Part shown: positions 46,995 to 59,403 of the stretch, in pieces
Numbering within the stretch: the stretch's first letter is position 1
Layout: the number at the start of each line of letters is the position of its first letter
Source of the DNA: Cryptomeria japonica
Taxonomy: Eukaryota > Streptophyta > Pinopsida > Cupressales > Cupressaceae
DNA: 64,000 nucleotides
Assembly: GCF_030272615.1 (NCBI RefSeq)
Contig: NC_081415.1
Location: 511,877,873 to 511,941,872, forward strand
Reading direction: 5' to 3'
Program-made: the position numbers and the translations under genes
Notes under the pieces: model-generated
The model's input: the letters and a program-made list of their open reading frames with translations, nothing else
Database searches by the model: none
What the model was told of the DNA's origin: nothing

Positions 46995-47960
46995 ACTTTA
47001 TCTTTATCTAAATCAAGTTGATCTAATTCTTTAAATCCTTTTTATGCTAGAAAATATTACCAAAAGAATACTTACAACCATGAACACAAAATATTTTTAA
47101 GGAGATTTAGTTTGTGAGAAACTATGAACATTGCAGTGTCATGGATCTTAATATCCAACCACTGGGCCAGAAGAGACTTGAAATTGGAGAAGTGTGACCA
47201 CATGATTTCAAAATGAAAAGGGATCTTAGTTTTGGGACCAACAAAGCTCCAATGCATCAAGACAAGGTAGTGGTCTTATCTAGAATAGGTTTAGGAGGAG
47301 AGATGGTAGTTCAGAATAATATTCTAAGAAGAAGAAACCGCACATAAATCCAAACACCATAGGAATAAGGTTATCTCATGAGTGGATGTTGGGCCATGTG
47401 TAAATTCTATCTTGAAGATCCAAATGACATAAACTCTCTCTAGATAAAAATCCGTGAAGGCCCTATATGCTATCAAAAATATCAAGAACACATTCAAATT
47501 TCTCTGAAGGGAATAAGCAGGAGTTAAAGTCACCCATCATGATGGAATTAGAATCATGGAAGGACAACCTATGAAAGATGAGAGAGTCCCAAATAACTCT
47601 TCTATAAATAACATTATTCAGGACATAAATGTTTGTGAGGGTCTATTTCTCTTTATTTATCCTATTCTCAAAATGAATAGTCTAGAAACCTTTCTGTTGA
47701 AATCTTAGAGACCAAATAGTTAAAAAGAATTAGAGAAAGGACAAAGAAAATTAATATCCTTTAGAAAGGCATCCAAAGTCATTTTAGTTTCTTGAAGAAG
47801 CAAAATATTCAACTTCAATTCCTTCACCAGGATATGTTTATGAGCACCATTGAGTCCCCTAAATATTAGGAGAGGGTCTTAATTTTGAGGTAAGGTGGGA
47901 GAAACCTTTCTATAGATTACTTTGGAAGACATTAGCCATGTCACAAACAACATTTGACTA
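46995..47960 (-). pseudogene. LINE endonuclease remnant
   Basis: Near 47860-47800 the sequence reads as a decayed N-x-R-G-L-N-G start. At about 47545 is MMGDFNSCLFPSEKFECV, the GDFN motif of APE-like (exo_endo_phos) endonucleases of plant LINEs. This domain nicks target DNA. Stops and frameshifts throughout. Confidence 0.65.
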
Positions 47961-47999
47961 CCTTAACTCCTTAGCAAACTTTTGCCAATCTCTCCCCAA

Positions 48000-49234
48000 A
48001 TTAGCCATTTTATTACATGAAGACAAAGAAGGACTACCAACACCAACCAACTAGGAAGAGGAAGATTTATCCATAGAAAGGGTCCAAGGAGACTCTTGAT
48101 ACTTGTAAGTTGACTTCAAAGGCATCACCCCCTAGATAGGGGAGACCATTATTGGGGATGCAAATTTTGGAAACATCCCAATAACAATAGGCACTTGGGA
48201 GGTGCTCGAATGGACAAAAGGAACCAAATCCAATAGACGGGAGGAATGAGGAGTTGGTTAGTCTACCAGAGTGTAACCTTGTTCTACACCTTCACCAACA
48301 ATGTTGGGAAGAGGAAGCATAACTTCCAAAAAGACTTCAGGTGGATAAAGACCAACCCTACAAGAGGAGGGAGTTGAAATTGCATCTGTATCCATAAGGA
48401 TAGTAGCCACAACAACTGACTCCACCAAACACAAACTAGTGGTCGACTTAGCCCACAAGGGGTTACCCTTAGAGGATTTATAAATAATATTAGAGGACCC
48501 CAATGTAGAAGAACAATCCAAAGGCCACATTTCCTTCAACTTAAAAGAATTTTTGGAACTCCTAGAAGGACACTTATTGGAAAAGAGGGATTATCAATGA
48601 GTAAATTTCATAGAAAAGTATAGAGTTATCATACTTGAATGGCAAAGTATAAGTACTAAGAGAAGACTTGAGTTCAATGAAGATGGGTCGAGTCATGCCA
48701 GGAGTAGTATCCACACAAAAGCATGCATAGTTCATTCTCGACTTTTGTTTAGTAATAGCATCAAGAGAAACGAACTACCCAAATAATTTAGCCAACCTAG
48801 CAATGATTTATTCATCCCAAAAATACATAGGAATTATTAGGAGGTGAACCCAAAATGGAATAGCACTAACCAGGTGGGATTTTAGCTTAAACTTAAGATG
48901 CCACTTGCAAAGAATTTTTTGCTTTCCAGAAAACTAGGGGTCATAAGAGAGGATAAGAACACTATCCTTCTTAAGAGAGAACGAGAATCAAAACATACCT
49001 TTAGGTATCACCAAAACCAATACACTTCCTCTTATAGCCCATATTGCTACCATTCATTCGCAAATTGAAGTAATCTCTAGGTATCTACCCATGAACTTCG
49101 CCACCAAAATATTCCCCATTTTAGCCAAATAATGATTAACAGATGAATCCTTGGTATAAACACATGTACCATTCTTGAACCTCTCAATTGACACATTATC
49201 CATGGGCATAAGTTGTTCGCTACAAAATAGATCC
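48000..49234 (-). pseudogene. LINE ORF1 remnant
   Basis: Degenerate frames. MPMDNVSIERFKNGTCVYTK and YLAKMGNILVAKFMGRYLEI near the right end, then PMYFWDE..IIARLAKLFG near 48800, similar to the DUF4283-type ORF1 of plant LINEs. Then a Pro/Ser/Glu-rich stretch (48539-48258). The likely role is RNA binding. The N-terminal part lies at 63380-63702. Confidence 0.55.
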
Positions 49235-50383
49235 TGTTGGAAGCAATGAACATTGAGATGGGGGGTTTATAAGTGTTCTATAATTTGCAAACTTATTAAG
49301 TTGATTCTTAAAACACTAGATGTACAAGAAAGAAAGTGAAATTCAGAAACATAATGTAATTAACCATGCAACCATAACACCAAGGTTTTTACATGCAAAA
49401 ATCAAAAAGGGAAAAACCATGGTGGGATTTGAACCCACAATATTATTATACTATGGCCATAAATATGATTATATTATATGACGGGAATGCACTTGCATTC
49501 AGGCACACTACCTAGAGCTCACTACTCATTTACAAAAGGGCTACAACCTGAAGGAAGGCTCACTACCATACAGGTTATTATAAATGATTATAATAATGAA
49601 TGAAATAAATTATATCATCTAACTATGCCAAAATGCAGTTCTGGTTAGGCTTAGATTATATTCTACAAGCGTTCTGACTTTCTGCATTGTTTTCCTGCTT
49701 TGTTATACACTGGAGCATCAAAACCTCCAATCACATTCACCAAAATTACAAATTTTCTCACACAGACTTCCTTCACTCATAATATACATCAAAATGATTA
49801 ACCAAATCGATCTTATATATCCACACCAACAAAAATAATCATTAACCATTCGGCTTCCAAAAACCACATAACACGCAACATGAAACGTGTATCACCAAGT
49901 CGGCTCAATTTGTCTACAAATCCAAATGCGGACCAAAATATGATGATAATAAGATTCCCATAAGTCATCCCAATCACCTTGAACAAGAAACTTGTCACCG
50001 AAATCAACCCAACAAATCCACAACACATGTTACACCAAAATAACTCTACTCTAACTGAATTATCAGATACCGAATCTCTAAACTTTTTCTAGAAACAACA
50101 TAGGATATCGAGATCATGAGATAAGATGTCTCAAACCTTTAATCAACTTCCTTGATCACCACAATCAAAATTATATCACCAAAATCAATGTATACATAAT
50201 GATCTCATGCTTTACTAGTTACTATGTTCCACCTTCCATACTTATGCCTTGTGAAGAATATGACTTTTGGAAAACCAAATCTGTGTACGCCAGATGTGAT
50301 TTGCAAGATGTGTTGCCATCAATGACAACCCCTAAGAATATACCATACACCAATCTTGGCCGGAACAGTGTCTCTTCCCAACA
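49235..50383 (-). repeat. 3' LTR of X-C
   Basis: 1149 bp. Contains GGTGGGATTTGAACCCAC at 49421-49438, whose complement GTGGGTTCAAATCCCACC looks like a tRNA T-arm. TG...CA ends. Confidence 0.9.
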
Positions 50384-50397
50384 ATCTCCCCCTTTGG
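50384..50397 (-). other. polypurine tract of X-C
   Basis: In element orientation GCCAAAGGGGGAGAT, next to the 3' LTR start TGTTGGGAAG. Confidence 0.85.
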
Positions 50398-53300
50398 CAT
50401 TGATGGCAACAATGTGAAAAATTAACTATACACTCAAAGCTGCAAAACTTCAAATTTCAAACTCACAAAGAAAATACAAGATCCCCTTGAGAATTTACAC
50501 CATTTTTAACTCTATTCTCTCTCCCCTTTTGACAATAATACCAAAGATAGGAATATGCCAAAATTGATATACAAAGATATGTACGGTGGCTCACCAAGAT
50601 TTGAATATGTTTGCCATACTATCCTAAGGGACAACAAATGGTTATCCCATGCATTCTTCAAACTCTTGAAAATGCTTATCATCCTGCTGAAAATATAGGC
50701 ATGCATCTTTTCTCCTCTTTTGTCTTCTAGAATAGGCTTATCCAGAGAATCCTTAATATCTTGCATGCTACTCATTAATGAATCTATCTGGGTAGTGATA
50801 AGACTCTCACTTTTGACACTCTACCCAAACATCTTTCATTTTCTTGATTTAAACTTTTAATCTTGTCTAATATAATCAAAACTTGGGGATCAAAACTGCT
50901 ATTTGAGACTAATTGGGGTGTCTACGACTGTGATATGCTAGCTATCTACCCTTCGCATTCCTTTATTTTCTTATCAGTATTTATAGTGAACTTGGGAAAA
51001 ATTACATGACTTGTATAACCAACCACCTTCATCAAGAACATCCTGAATACTTTTCATAGCAGTAATTAAACTGACTCTATCATCTTCAGCCATCTTCAAA
51101 AATTGTTTAATCTCATAGTATTGAATTGATTCAAAACTTTAATATCTTCTGCCTTCTCCAAAGACTCAAAATGAGAACCAACTATATTGAGAAAACCCTT
51201 AAGCTTACCAAAGGGATCAGATGTGTCCAGTTGGAAAGATCGCATTATTTTCTCCAACAGATCTCTTGCCAATGATATCAACAATCTCTCAGCAGAATGA
51301 GACTTAAGTAAGACCTCACTACCTTTTTTTTTCACAAGAGTTGCCAATTTTAGTTATTCAAAAGGAGATAAAGAGCTGAGGACAATCGACCCTTGACCAA
51401 AATAATTTGTGTCAGTAACAATTTGTTTCCCTTTGTCAAGTACAGTGTCTCTTGCCACTATCATTGGAGCCTGATCTTCCTTCTTCTCTTCTTTCTCCCT
51501 TTCTCCTGCCTCTGCACTCTCATCTTTATCACCATCTTTTCTCTTCTCTTCTTCATCTATCTCCTCAGCTAATTTCTCTAACACAACTTCTATAACCAGA
51601 GGATCATGTTTAACTTCACTGGAGGATGTTATTGAGCTTCAATGGAGATATCATTAGCACCATCAATATCATCAACTAGGATCTGATCTTTTGATTGGCC
51701 TTCCAAAATGACTTTTTCAAACATTTGATCCTTTTTCTTGTCAGAAACAATGACATGCACTTCCAAAATAGATGTGTCTTGAGATGGTTCTTGCAGATTC
51801 ACATCAATTCTTTGATCTGTCAAAAACTATTTGAAAATTGTCTTTGTCTCTTTGGTTACCTCATCTATCTTGAAATAACTAAGGATAGATTTACTCTTTT
51901 ATTCTTTCATCCTCTAGATTAGTTGTATGCCTCCTTGCATCCAAAATGTCATACAAGATTTTAGGGATCATGGATGAAAGTTCTATCAAATGCTTTACTA
52001 TAGACATCCATGTATTCAACAATTGCTTCCTTAATTTCCCTCTAATCTTTATCTTAAAAAAATTCATATCATGTAGGCACATTTTTCAAATTCCCATCCT
52101 TAAGAATTTCATCAATTAACTCTTTCAAGGTTTGTGGGGGCACAATTTCAAATGTACCTTCAATTTTATTGGATTTGAGAGACACGTCCAATTCTGACTT
52201 CTGCTTCTTGCTTTCTCTAGCTTTTCCAGATGACTCAGGTTTTTCTCTTTGCTTCTTTGCTAACTGGGGTCCACTAGATTGTGTTCTTCACCACTCTAGC
52301 GTAGGTGGGTGTCTTTTTCACCTCTTTCACTACTTCAACAAATTAATTTTATTTCTTCAGCAATGGCAACAACATACACTCTTTGGGGTTTCTTCTTCTT
52401 CCTTTTCTTTGCTCCACTAGTTGATGTTGTTTGTGACTTGGGTGGAGGAATGGGTTTCTACACACTAGAGGTAGGCACATACTGAGACTTTCTTGGCTTG
52501 GCTTGCTTTGGAGGAGTGGGAATAGGTTTTGACTTCTTGAGCTTTGCCATATCCTCCTCCTTCAATATTTTTTTTTCTCTTTCCCTTTGCACAACCTCAT
52601 TAGATATGCCCATTTTCTCTACTAGCTCCTCAACCTCTTTTCTCACTTTTTTGTTTCTTGCAAGTCTGGTAAACTTATTGTGCAAATCAGGATCTTTTTC
52701 CTTATAGGTAGTGAACCTTTCTTACTTATCATCCACTAGCTGAATCAACATGTGTTAAGCATACATGTATCAAGAGTGTTTGCATCTACCTCATACCCCA
52801 TGGGAATGATCCAAATGGTCCTGGGCTCAACTACCTCCATGTGAAATTGCTCCTTATCAACCATGAAAGAGATGGTCTTCTCATACTTCTCAACAATCTC
52901 TTTAGGTATCCTCTCTCTTCTTTTCATCATGACTTGAAAGGATTTTAAATACCCCCACAAAGAAGATTTATGTGCAGCGGTATCTCCTAAACCCTACAAT
53001 CCTTCCTTTATTTTAATGGCCACCGGTTTATCATAACCCCATTTAATCTTCCCAAGTCTAGGGACCTCATTCAAGAAATACAGTGCTATATAGACAATTA
53101 GAGAACCAAATTTGAAAACATGCTTCTTATCTTGCTTATCTTATTTAGATTTCTCAACCGCTCACTGAGAAGAACTAAACAAAGAATCATACCTCTTGTC
53201 TTCCTTTATCATCTGATAGGATGCAAATATAGCAATGCCAAGTAAAGAATTCTAGCTATTGGATTGGTACACCTTGTATCCTCTCACCATCAAGGAAAAT

Positions 53301-53743
53301 CTCACATCATGCTCAATGATATCACTAATTGCCATTGACCAGTTGTCATACTGGGATCTGGTAATAACTATCACTATTGTGTTATAAACTTTTCTCAAAC
53401 CATCTGACTGGTTTCATTCAAATAGGTAATTGCCTAAATGGCTTCCTTGGTAATCTTGTGATGTTGGTCCAGCCATATGAACTCATCATGTATTTGGCTC
53501 AGGATGTATTAGACCCATTCAGGTTCATTGAACACCAGAAAATAAATAAACTGGATGAAACCCTTATCCTGCAATAACTTGAATTTTGGCTTTAAATTTC
53601 CCATTCCATCCATCATATTCATGGTATATAGGAATAGCATGTCTACATTTCCAAGCTCTTCAATATTACAGTGGATGTATGCCTTAATATCTTTGTTATG
53701 CAGTACACCATACGAGACAGATGAAAAAGCACCTTCTGGATCA
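50398..53743 (-). pseudogene. family X protein, central and C-terminal parts (X-C copy)
   Basis: Read right to left from the copia insertion: DPEGAFSSVSYGV and a helical region with KITKEAI (53743-53200); a stretch with IKWGYDKPVA-like and WGYLKSFQVMMKRRERIPKE (52960-52745); a Lys/Glu coiled coil and Lys/Pro-rich linker (52685-52380, KKSKPIPTPPKQAKPRKSQY); a helical domain (about 52170-51950, TLKELIDEILKDGNLKNV); an acidic Glu/Asp/Lys stretch (51584-51354); a second helical domain (51347-51096, DPFGKLKGFLNIVGSHFESL); and a short tail (50775-50512). Many stops. Homologous to X-B at 39047-41039. No known enzyme domain. Confidence 0.6.
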
Positions 53744-53748
53744 TCTTC
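53744..53748. other. target duplication of the copia element (left)
   Basis: TCTTC, repeated at 60475-60479. Removing one copy restores the X-C frame across the insertion (HPFKFVED to DPEGAFS). Confidence 0.92.
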
Positions 53749-54813
53749 TATTGGTATTATGGATGTGCTGCATTGGTTTTGTCATTGATGTCAACACTTA
53801 TCCTTCTAGGAATATTTGGTTATGTTGAACCGACACATTGTGTTCACTAACATGTTCAGTGACTTATGCACAATCACTAGTATATAGTTCACCGGCAGGT
53901 TATATTGTTCACCAGCTTTGAGGATGACTTGTTATCATCTTGAGATCACTTGGTTATGCCAAAGACATGGTTTGGAAATTTGGTTTTTGTATTCTGGTTA
54001 ATGTTATAATCGGGTTGACATATTTGTTGTTACCGGCAAATTGGTCTAGGTTATGGACTAGTATGCATTATCTATTCCAGATTAGCACGACACATTATGG
54101 AGATGATTTATTGATTGGATATTGTTGTAAATGTATTGAGCTGACACCTTGATTTTTTTGTAATTGATTTTATTGTAATATTCTTAGTGAGTTGACCTAC
54201 ACATTTGGTCTTAGGTTTTGTATATATGTAAGATCTCAATTGATAAGATATAGGATATGGCATATGGTATGTAAGGTTATGGTATTGTAACATGGTATGT
54301 GCGAATATTCAAGATCATATGAGTAGACCATAGAGAAGTTTTAAGGAAGGTTTGAAGGTGATTATCAGAGCTTAACTAGTACTAAATATACCATTGGAGA
54401 TGCTATGTTGAGCAGTACATTATTCTAGGATTTAACCATCCTACTGTAGTCATTGCGACTCCCATTTGAAAATTGTGCTCTAGGCAGTTGTCCTTTCTGC
54501 ATGTGCAGACCCCATTTGTATACACATACTATCTACAATAGTATCATCTAATTATGGGTAACATTTCCCACTGTGGTTTTTCCCCTTACAGATTTTCCAC
54601 ATTAAAACTTTTCTGTTATGTGTTGTGTATGTTGTTTCTCTTTCTATTTCATGCATTAAGTTTCACCGGTATTGATATTAACTGTTAATCTGTTAATCGA
54701 TATTAAGTTTGGTTTACCAGTATTAAGAATCAAGTTTGATAAAGTTGTATTTGGGTTGAAATTCATAGACAACTAATTCACCCCCCCTCTTAGTTGCCTT
54801 CCGGGTCCTAACA
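53749..54813 (+). repeat. 5' LTR of the copia element
   Basis: 1065 bp. Starts TATTGG (TG changed to TA), ends CCTAACA. Hairpin-like ATGGGTAACATTTCCCAC near 54554. Confidence 0.92.
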
Positions 54814-54815
54814 AT

Positions 54816-54827
54816 TGGTATCAGAGG
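54816..54827 (+). other. primer-binding site and leader motif of the copia element
   Basis: TGGTATCAGAGGC, one base off the initiator-Met type. Followed at 54846-54866 by AGAAGCCTAATAACTTGAGG, which also occurs in the leaders of X-A and X-C. Confidence 0.85.
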
Positions 54828-54916
54828 CTAAGTTCTCTTTTTGCAGAAGCCTAATAACTTGAGGAGATCCTACGGCAACAAACATTTTTAGGAAGGATAG
54901 TCTGAAACTTGATGGA

Positions 54917-55993
54917 ATGAACTATGGTGTATGGAAGATCAGAATGGAAACACATCTGAATTTCATTGGAAGAGACATATGGGAAGTTACAAAGAATGGC
55001 TATGTTGGTCCTACATCGAATCAACCTAATCCACCAACAATGGGTAAAGATCAAGAAAATGATTGCGAATCAAGAGAAGCACTTTTGAGCGCATTATCAA
55101 ATCAGAAAATCATGGGATTATTAGACCGATCTACTACTAAAGCTATTTGGGATAAATTGGAGACACTGAATGAAGGAGATACTAATGTCAAAATTGCAAA
55201 ACTGGAATGTTTCCGGGTCAGGTATGAAAATTTGAAAAAGGAAGAAGATGAAAGAATTTTTTCTTTTATGGAAAGAGTTAATGAAATTGTTTTAGGAATA
55301 CAATGTTGTGGAGGATCCTTAAGTGAAGATGAAATTATTTCTAAATTTTTAAGAGCATTTCCACCAGCATACAAAATCAAAGTAACTGCTATTAATGAGT
55401 TGAGAACAATGCCTAATACATCAGTCTCTAAAGATACCTTGGTTGAAAAACTTCCAGCATTTGAGCTTGAGGAATTTGGTTCTGTTGCTACAATTAAGAC
55501 AAATTTAATCTTCAGATCATCATCATCTAACAAATCTGACTGGAAAGCACTTTATGAAAGCGAACTTGAAGATATCAGGAGGGAAAATGAAGAACTAGAA
55601 GAACTTGAAGCACTATTTGCAAGGAAAATGCCTAAAGGTCCAGTTGGAAGTAAGTATGAAGGTAAAGAACCATTTAAATGTTTTAATTACAATAAAGTTG
55701 GTCATATGGAATCTAGATGTCCTAATAGACATGTAAGATTGAGAGAGGAAGCTAAAAGAACATATAAGCCTAACCCTGAATATCAGAGATACAAATTTAA
55801 GAAGAATAGAGACAAATCTTGTTACTATGCTAATGAAGGATTTATTGATGATTCTGATGAAGAATCGAGAGACAATGAATGGGCTTTTGTTGCAATTAAA
55901 GAGGATAAATTGACACCTACTGTTCCACCGATAGAGAAGGCCCTAGAAGTTAAAATTGAAGAAAAGGATGAATGGATCATAGATTTTGAATGA
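54917..55993 (+). pseudogene. copia gag
   Basis: A 358-residue open frame, MNYGVWKIRMETHLNFIGRD. It shows the UBN2/DUF4219-type capsid layout (ALLSALSNQKIMGLLDRSTT, AKLECFRVRYENLKKEEDER, FLRAFPPAYKIKVTAI). A coiled coil lies near residues 218-240, and one knuckle at about residue 250 reads CFNYNKVGHMESRC, where the second Cys is Tyr. The frame ends at a TGA at 55991 in the protease motif. Gag would form the particle. Confidence 0.85.
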
Positions 55994-56215
55994 TCACATC
56001 ATATGACTGGTGATAAATGTAAATTCTTATCTTTTCAGGAATATAGTGGAGGTATAGTAAGATTTGGGGATGATAAAGCTTGTTTAATCAAAGGAAAAGG
56101 CACTATATCTTTGGATGGTAAGCACAATACTGACAATGTTTATTATGTTGAAGGTTTGAAGCATAATCTTTTCAGTGTTGGTCAATTAGTTGAAAAGGGA
56201 TTTCAGTTATAGTTC
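55970..56215 (+). pseudogene. copia protease
   Basis: The usual WIIDSG core of copia proteases is here WIIDFE followed by a TGA, then SHHMTGDKCKF. The Ser and Gly of D-S-G are lost. The rest of the domain (56003-56212, GIVRFGDDKACLIKGKGTIS, HNLFSVGQLVEKGFQL) is well kept and ends in a TAG. Confidence 0.78.
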
Positions 56216-56251
56216 AAGAATGGTAAATGCAAAATCACGAACATAACTGGA

Positions 56252-57205
56252 TTGGAGATTACAACCAGTAATAAGACTAAAGGTAATATCTTTCATTTGA
56301 CCAACAATAATAAGACATGCTTGATTGCACATATTGATGAAAGATGGTTATGGCATAAGAGACTTTATCATGTAAATTTTGATTGCATTGTAAATATCAG
56401 TTCAACTAAGGCAATAAGGGATTTACCTATAATTGTGAAACCTCATAATCCGGTATGTAAGGAATGTCAAATGGGAAAGCAAGTTAGAACAACTTTTAAG
56501 AGTATTTCTGATAAATCCAATAATGTTCTTGACTTAATTCATACTGACTTGTGTGGTCCGGCAAGTACAAGAAGTCTACAGGGAGATAGATACTTTATGC
56601 TAATTATTGATGATTATTCTAGAATGTGTTGGGTTACTTTTCTCAGGGAGAAATCAAAAGATTTTGGAAAATTCAAACTATTCAAGGCAATGGTAGAGAA
56701 TGAAACCGGTAAGAAAATTAAATGTTTGAGATCTGATCAAGGAGATGAATTTACATCTAAGGAATTTAATACATTCTGTGAAGTAAATGGAATCATAAGA
56801 CAACTATCAGCACCCCGTATACCTCAGCAAAATGGAATTGTGGAAAGGAGGAACAAAACTATTTTAGAAGTAGCTAGAAGCATGATATTGGAAGCAAATC
56901 TACCTCATGTTTATTGGAGAGAAGCAGCAAATACATCGGTTTACACTTTTAATAGAGTTCACATCAAAGGTGAAACCGGTAAGACCCCTTATGAACTATG
57001 GTTTGGTAATACTCCTACTCTTAAATACTTCAGAATTTTTGGAAGCAAATGTTATATTAGGAGAGATGAGTGTATTGGTAAATTTGATCCTAGAAGTGAT
57101 GAAGGAATATTTCTTGGTTATTCATCTATGAGCAAGGCATATAGATGTTTTAATAAAAGATTGCAGAAAATAATTGAGAGTGCTAATGTGAAGATAGATG
57201 AATAA
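56252..57205 (+). pseudogene. copia integrase
   Basis: A 317-residue stretch. HHCC zinc domain (LWHKRLYHVNFDCI, then PVCKECQMGK). The core has Asp in DLIHTDLCGPAS, Asp in CLRSDQGDEFTSKEF and Glu in QNGIVERRNKTILE, so the D, D, E positions are intact. The C-terminal part has TPYELWFGNTPTLKYFRIFG and FDPRSDEGIFLGYSSMSKAY, typical of copia. Ends at a TAA at 57203. Confidence 0.92.
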
Positions 57206-57424
57206 TTTAGAGGAAATTCAAGGTCTGTAGATTATGAACCAACAATTGAGATGATCATAAATGAACCTATATAGAGTGCACCGGTATAGAGCCTGGATTG
57301 ATTCACACCAGCATCATTAGAGAATTCCACGGTGACTGAAGAACAATAGCATGCAAATATATTTAGGTATGTAAGACTGAATCACTTTGAAAATCAGATA
57401 ATTGGGAATAAGTATCAAGGTGTT

Positions 57425-58559
57425 GTGACAAGAGGAAGACTGAAAAATGAAGAGGTGTGCTTAATTTATCAAATTGAACCAACATTTGTTATTGAATCTT
57501 GTCAAGATGAACATTGGATTAAAGCAATGGAAGATGAACTAGAACAAATTGAAAAGAACAATACATGGACACTAGTTCCCCAACCTAAAGACAAAAATGT
57601 AATTGGAACTAAATGGGTATTCAGAAATAAACTTAATGAGGATGATAAAGTAATAAGGAACAAAGAAACATTGGTGTGTAAAGGATATTCATAAAAGAGG
57701 TCCAATTGATTATAATGAAACCTTTGCACCAGTAGCTAGAATCTAGGCAGTCAAATTATTTCTTGCATTTGCAGCTCATAAGAACTATAAAGTATATCAA
57801 ATGGATGTAAAATGTGCATTTTTGAATGGTGATCTTGAAGAGGAATTTTACATTGAACAACCTGATGGATTTTCATTGAAAAATGATAAGGATGTGGTTT
57901 CTAGATTAAGGAAAGCTTTGTATAGATTTAAGCAAGCTCCTAGAGCTTGGTATTCTAGATTGGACAAATATCTTTTGAAGCTTGGCTACACTAAAGGTAA
58001 TGTTGCCAACAACTTATATTTCAATGTGACTAATGAAGACATCTTGGTTATTGAATTTTTTTTTGATGATATCATTTTTGAAGGAGAAGATGGAATGTGT
58101 AAAAACTTTGCTAACAAGATGCAGGAAGAATTTGAAATGTCTATGATTGGAAAGATAAAATTCTTTTTAGGATTGTAGATTTCACAAACTAATAAAGTTA
58201 TATTCATATGTCAAACAAAATACTTGAAGGAACTATTGAAGAAATTTGGTACGGAAAACTCCAAACCGGTAAGTACTCCTATGACTACAACTGATAAATT
58301 CATATTGAAGGATTACTTAGCTCCTATTAATCCGACAAGATACAAATCTACAATTGGAGATTTAATGTATTCGACACAAACAAGACCTGATATAATGAAT
58401 GCAATATGTATTGTTTCAAGATTTCAGAGTAATCCTAATGAAAATCATGAATCAGTAGTAAAAAGGATTTTTCGGTATCTACAAGGCACAACAAATATTG
58501 GCTTATGGTATCTTAAAGATGAAAACTTTGATTTATGTGCATACACCAATGCAAATTGA
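57425..58559 (+). pseudogene. copia reverse transcriptase
   Basis: Starts TRGRLKNEEVCL, with WIKAMEDELEQIEKNNTWTL and KWVFRNKLNEDDKVIRNKET. A stop at 57692 and a one-base frame change lead to NETFAPVARI and, from 57801, MDVKCAFLNGDLEEEFYIEQ and RKALYRFKQAPRAWYSRLDK. The catalytic YVDD is FFDD here (58059-58070 region, IEFFFDDIIFEG), so the first residue of the motif has changed. The thumb region follows (YKSTIGDLMYSTQTRPDIMN). Stops near 58176 and elsewhere. Confidence 0.88.
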
Positions 58560-59012
58560 GCAAGCGATGTAGATGATAGAAAGAGCACCACTGGTGGAGC
58601 ATTCTTTTTTGGTAGCAGATTGATTTCATGGTTGAGCAAGAAGTAGAGTTGTACATCATTATCAACAACAGAATCAGAACATGTTGCAACATAGACTAAT
58701 TGTACTCAGGTATTATGGATTAAGAAAATGTTGAAGGACATAAAGGTAAAATTCAAAGAACCTATAACCATTTATTGTGATAATTCAACAACAATTGATA
58801 TATCAAAGAATCTGGTATTTCAGTCTAAGACTAAACATGTTTCTATCAAATACAATTTTCTGAAAGAGAATGTTGAAGCAAAAGAAGTAAGATTGGTTTA
58901 TGTGAATACTAAAGAGAAGATTGCAGATATCTTTACTAAGCCTTTTCCTAAGGAAACTTTTGAATATCTCAAAGAGAAGCTTGGGGTATTATGCCCACCA
59001 GTAGAGACTTAG
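58500..59012 (+). pseudogene. copia RNase H
   Basis: LCAYTNAN then a TGA in place of the usual Trp, and SDVDDRKSTTGGAFF. The first catalytic Asp in Y-T-D-A-D-W has become Asn. It continues with stops to 58728-59012 (ITIYCDNSTTIDISKNLVFQ, VRLVYVNTKEKIADIFTKPF). The end IADIFTKPF is the typical copia end. Confidence 0.85.
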
Positions 59013-59087
59013 ACAGTTGAAGATTAGCATTAAACCGATAGAAACTAAGAGAGAAATTTTTTTTGGCTTTGATGGAGGAGAGCTACT

Positions 59088-59402
59088 TCACAGGGGGAGT
59101 AGTTGGTTATATTAATTGGTCATATTAGTTGGTTATGTGTTCTAATATTTATATTGCTTTGACATTTGATGTCAAAGGGGGAGAGATGCCTATGGAAACA
59201 AAAATTATTTAGGAAACATTATTCTAGGGGGAGAGATTATTCATTGAGGGAGAGATAAGGAGAGATTTATAATGTCTACATTTTGATTTTGATCTCTGGT
59301 ATTGATCTCTTCAGGAGATTGTTGGTTTTTGGTTTTTGGCCTTCTGTTTTGGCACTCAGATGTTTTTCCATCTTGTGTTTCCATCAATGCCAAAGGGGGA
59401 GA
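59088..59402 (+). other. multiple polypurine tracts before the copia 3' LTR
   Basis: CAGGGGGAGT (59091), AAAGGGGGAGAGAT (59174-59187), AGGGGGAGAGA (59226-59236) and the terminal AAAGGGGGAGA (59392-59402). The last one primes plus-strand synthesis. The repeated tracts are a Sirevirus trait. Confidence 0.8.
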
Positions 59403-59403
59403 T

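Larger units (their letters stand above)
45198..49234 (-). mobile_element. LINE, middle segment (ORF1 end, endonuclease, RT)
   Basis: The second of three pieces of a plant L1-like LINE, read right to left. Its 5' end is cut at 49234 by X-C and its 3' end at 45198 by gypsy-2. The frame KDLFCSEQLMPMDN is continuous across the X-C insertion when one GATCC duplication is removed. The coding sequence is heavily mutated. Confidence 0.82.

Noticed and set aside
49421-49438. A tRNA gene
   Set aside because: Only a T-arm-like hairpin is present. No acceptor, D or anticodon arms fit around it.
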